Below are positions 6,662 through 6,956 of a stretch of DNA of 6,956 nucleotides, piece by piece (positions within the stretch are counted from its first letter, which is position 1; each line of letters opens with the position of its first letter). The notes beneath the pieces were generated by a model. It was given only the letters and a program-made list of their open reading frames with translations. It did no database searches and was not told where the DNA came from. This DNA comes from an uncultured beta proteobacterium (GTDB lineage: Bacteria; Pseudomonadota; Gammaproteobacteria; Burkholderiales; Burkholderiaceae_C). The position numbers were made by a program, and so were the translations under genes. Location of the stretch: the NCBI GenBank assembly GCA_903944555.1, contig CAJASG010000141.1, forward strand, positions 1 to 6,956. Reading direction: 5' to 3'.

Positions 6662-6956
6662 GTGACTGTTGTTATTAGTCCCGCAGCCTCTTTCGCGGCA
6701 ACCAAACCTTCGTCGGTGGGGACAACCCACACCTGCACGCGGCTGTCCGCGCTGTGGATGGCCATCACTTCTGAATCCACCGCTTGTGTATTGAGTACGG
6801 GGTCAATGGCCACGCCCAGCCAGGAAAGGCGTTCGCACACCTGGGCGCGCAGCACGGTGTCGTGCTCGCCAATGCCACCGCTGAAGGCCAGTACGTCCAG
6901 CCCGCCCATGCACGCCACCATGGCGCCGGACTCGCGCACCACCCGGTGGGTGAACA
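6655..6956 (-). CDS. ackA: Acetate/propionate kinase, C-terminal part (cut by the window edge)
   Basis: The last hundred or so residues of an acetokinase-family enzyme are present; about three quarters of a normal 400-residue protein lies beyond the right edge. The enzyme interconverts acetate (or propionate) plus ATP and acyl phosphate plus ADP. The frame is open to the edge and reads FTHRVVRESGAM before the family signature LAFSGGIGEHD, then LGVAIDPVLN and the final VWVVPTDEGLVAAKEA. The last matches the family's PTNEEL-type Mg/nucleotide segment, with the first Glu of the pair kept and the second replaced by Gly. The family motif GGIGEN reads GGIGEH here. The true start is outside the window; the GTG at 6940-6942 is internal. 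The stop lies inside an inverted repeat, 50 bases before phaZ on the same strand. Whether acetate, propionate or butyrate is preferred cannot be told from this part. Confidence 0.9.
   Translation of the reverse strand, partial: FTHRVVRESGAMVACMGGLDVLAFSGGIGEHDTVLRAQVCERLSWLGVAIDPVLNTQAVDSEVMAIHSADSRVQVWVVPTDEGLVAAKEAAGLITTVTP

Noticed and set aside
1..6956. Mobile element, CRISPR array, tRNA or toxin-antitoxin signals
   Set aside because: No repeated spacers, terminal repeats with transposase, cloverleaf sequence or small paired genes were found. The window is ordinary metabolic chromosome apart from the control regions described.

Overview
The window is GC-rich, tightly packed chromosomal DNA that reads like a betaproteobacterium, most likely Burkholderiales/Comamonadaceae. 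That placement rests on base composition, codon use and protein style, not on a marker gene. No tRNA, rRNA, CRISPR array, insertion sequence or phage gene is visible. Five protein genes fill nearly all of it, and no gap exceeds about 110 bases.

From the right edge, on the minus strand, come: the 3' end of an acetate/propionate kinase gene (6655-6956, running off the window); a gene for an intracellular polyhydroxybutyrate (PHB) depolymerase of the PhaZ type with a cysteine nucleophile (5339-6604); and a fused family I acyl-CoA:carboxylate CoA-transferase with an unusual C-terminal extension (3371-5299). The gaps between them are 50 and 39 bases, so they could be one transcription unit. However, the 50-base gap carries a strong inverted repeat and a possible separate promoter for phaZ. 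A plus-strand gene for an HDOD-domain protein (2514-3374) meets the CoA-transferase gene tail to tail with overlapping stop codons. Divergent from it, on the minus strand, is a 770-residue DUF3141 protein (91-2403), an alpha/beta hydrolase that resembles PHA synthases and depolymerases. It is followed by a probable terminator hairpin at 41-59.

The metabolic genes make sense together as a locus for mobilising storage polymer and short-chain acids. PhaZ opens PHB, the CoA-transferase moves CoA between short acyl groups such as acetate, propionate or hydroxybutyrate, and the kinase links acetate or propionate to acyl phosphate and ATP. DUF3141 genes are, from memory, often found near acetate kinase and phosphotransacetylase genes. 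Its active-site motifs (GNCQAG and GHLGIF) parallel those of the neighbouring PhaZ (SVCQP and GHYGIF). The HDOD protein may be a signalling or regulatory partner. The most notable non-coding signals are a TTGGT-TTT-ACCAA palindrome in the 110-base divergent intergenic region, which fits the operator form of FadR/PdhR-type GntR regulators, and nested palindromes next to a TATAGT box just upstream of phaZ. No wholly new system is evident. The best leads are the uncharacterised DUF3141 protein, the CoA-transferase extension and these two control regions.
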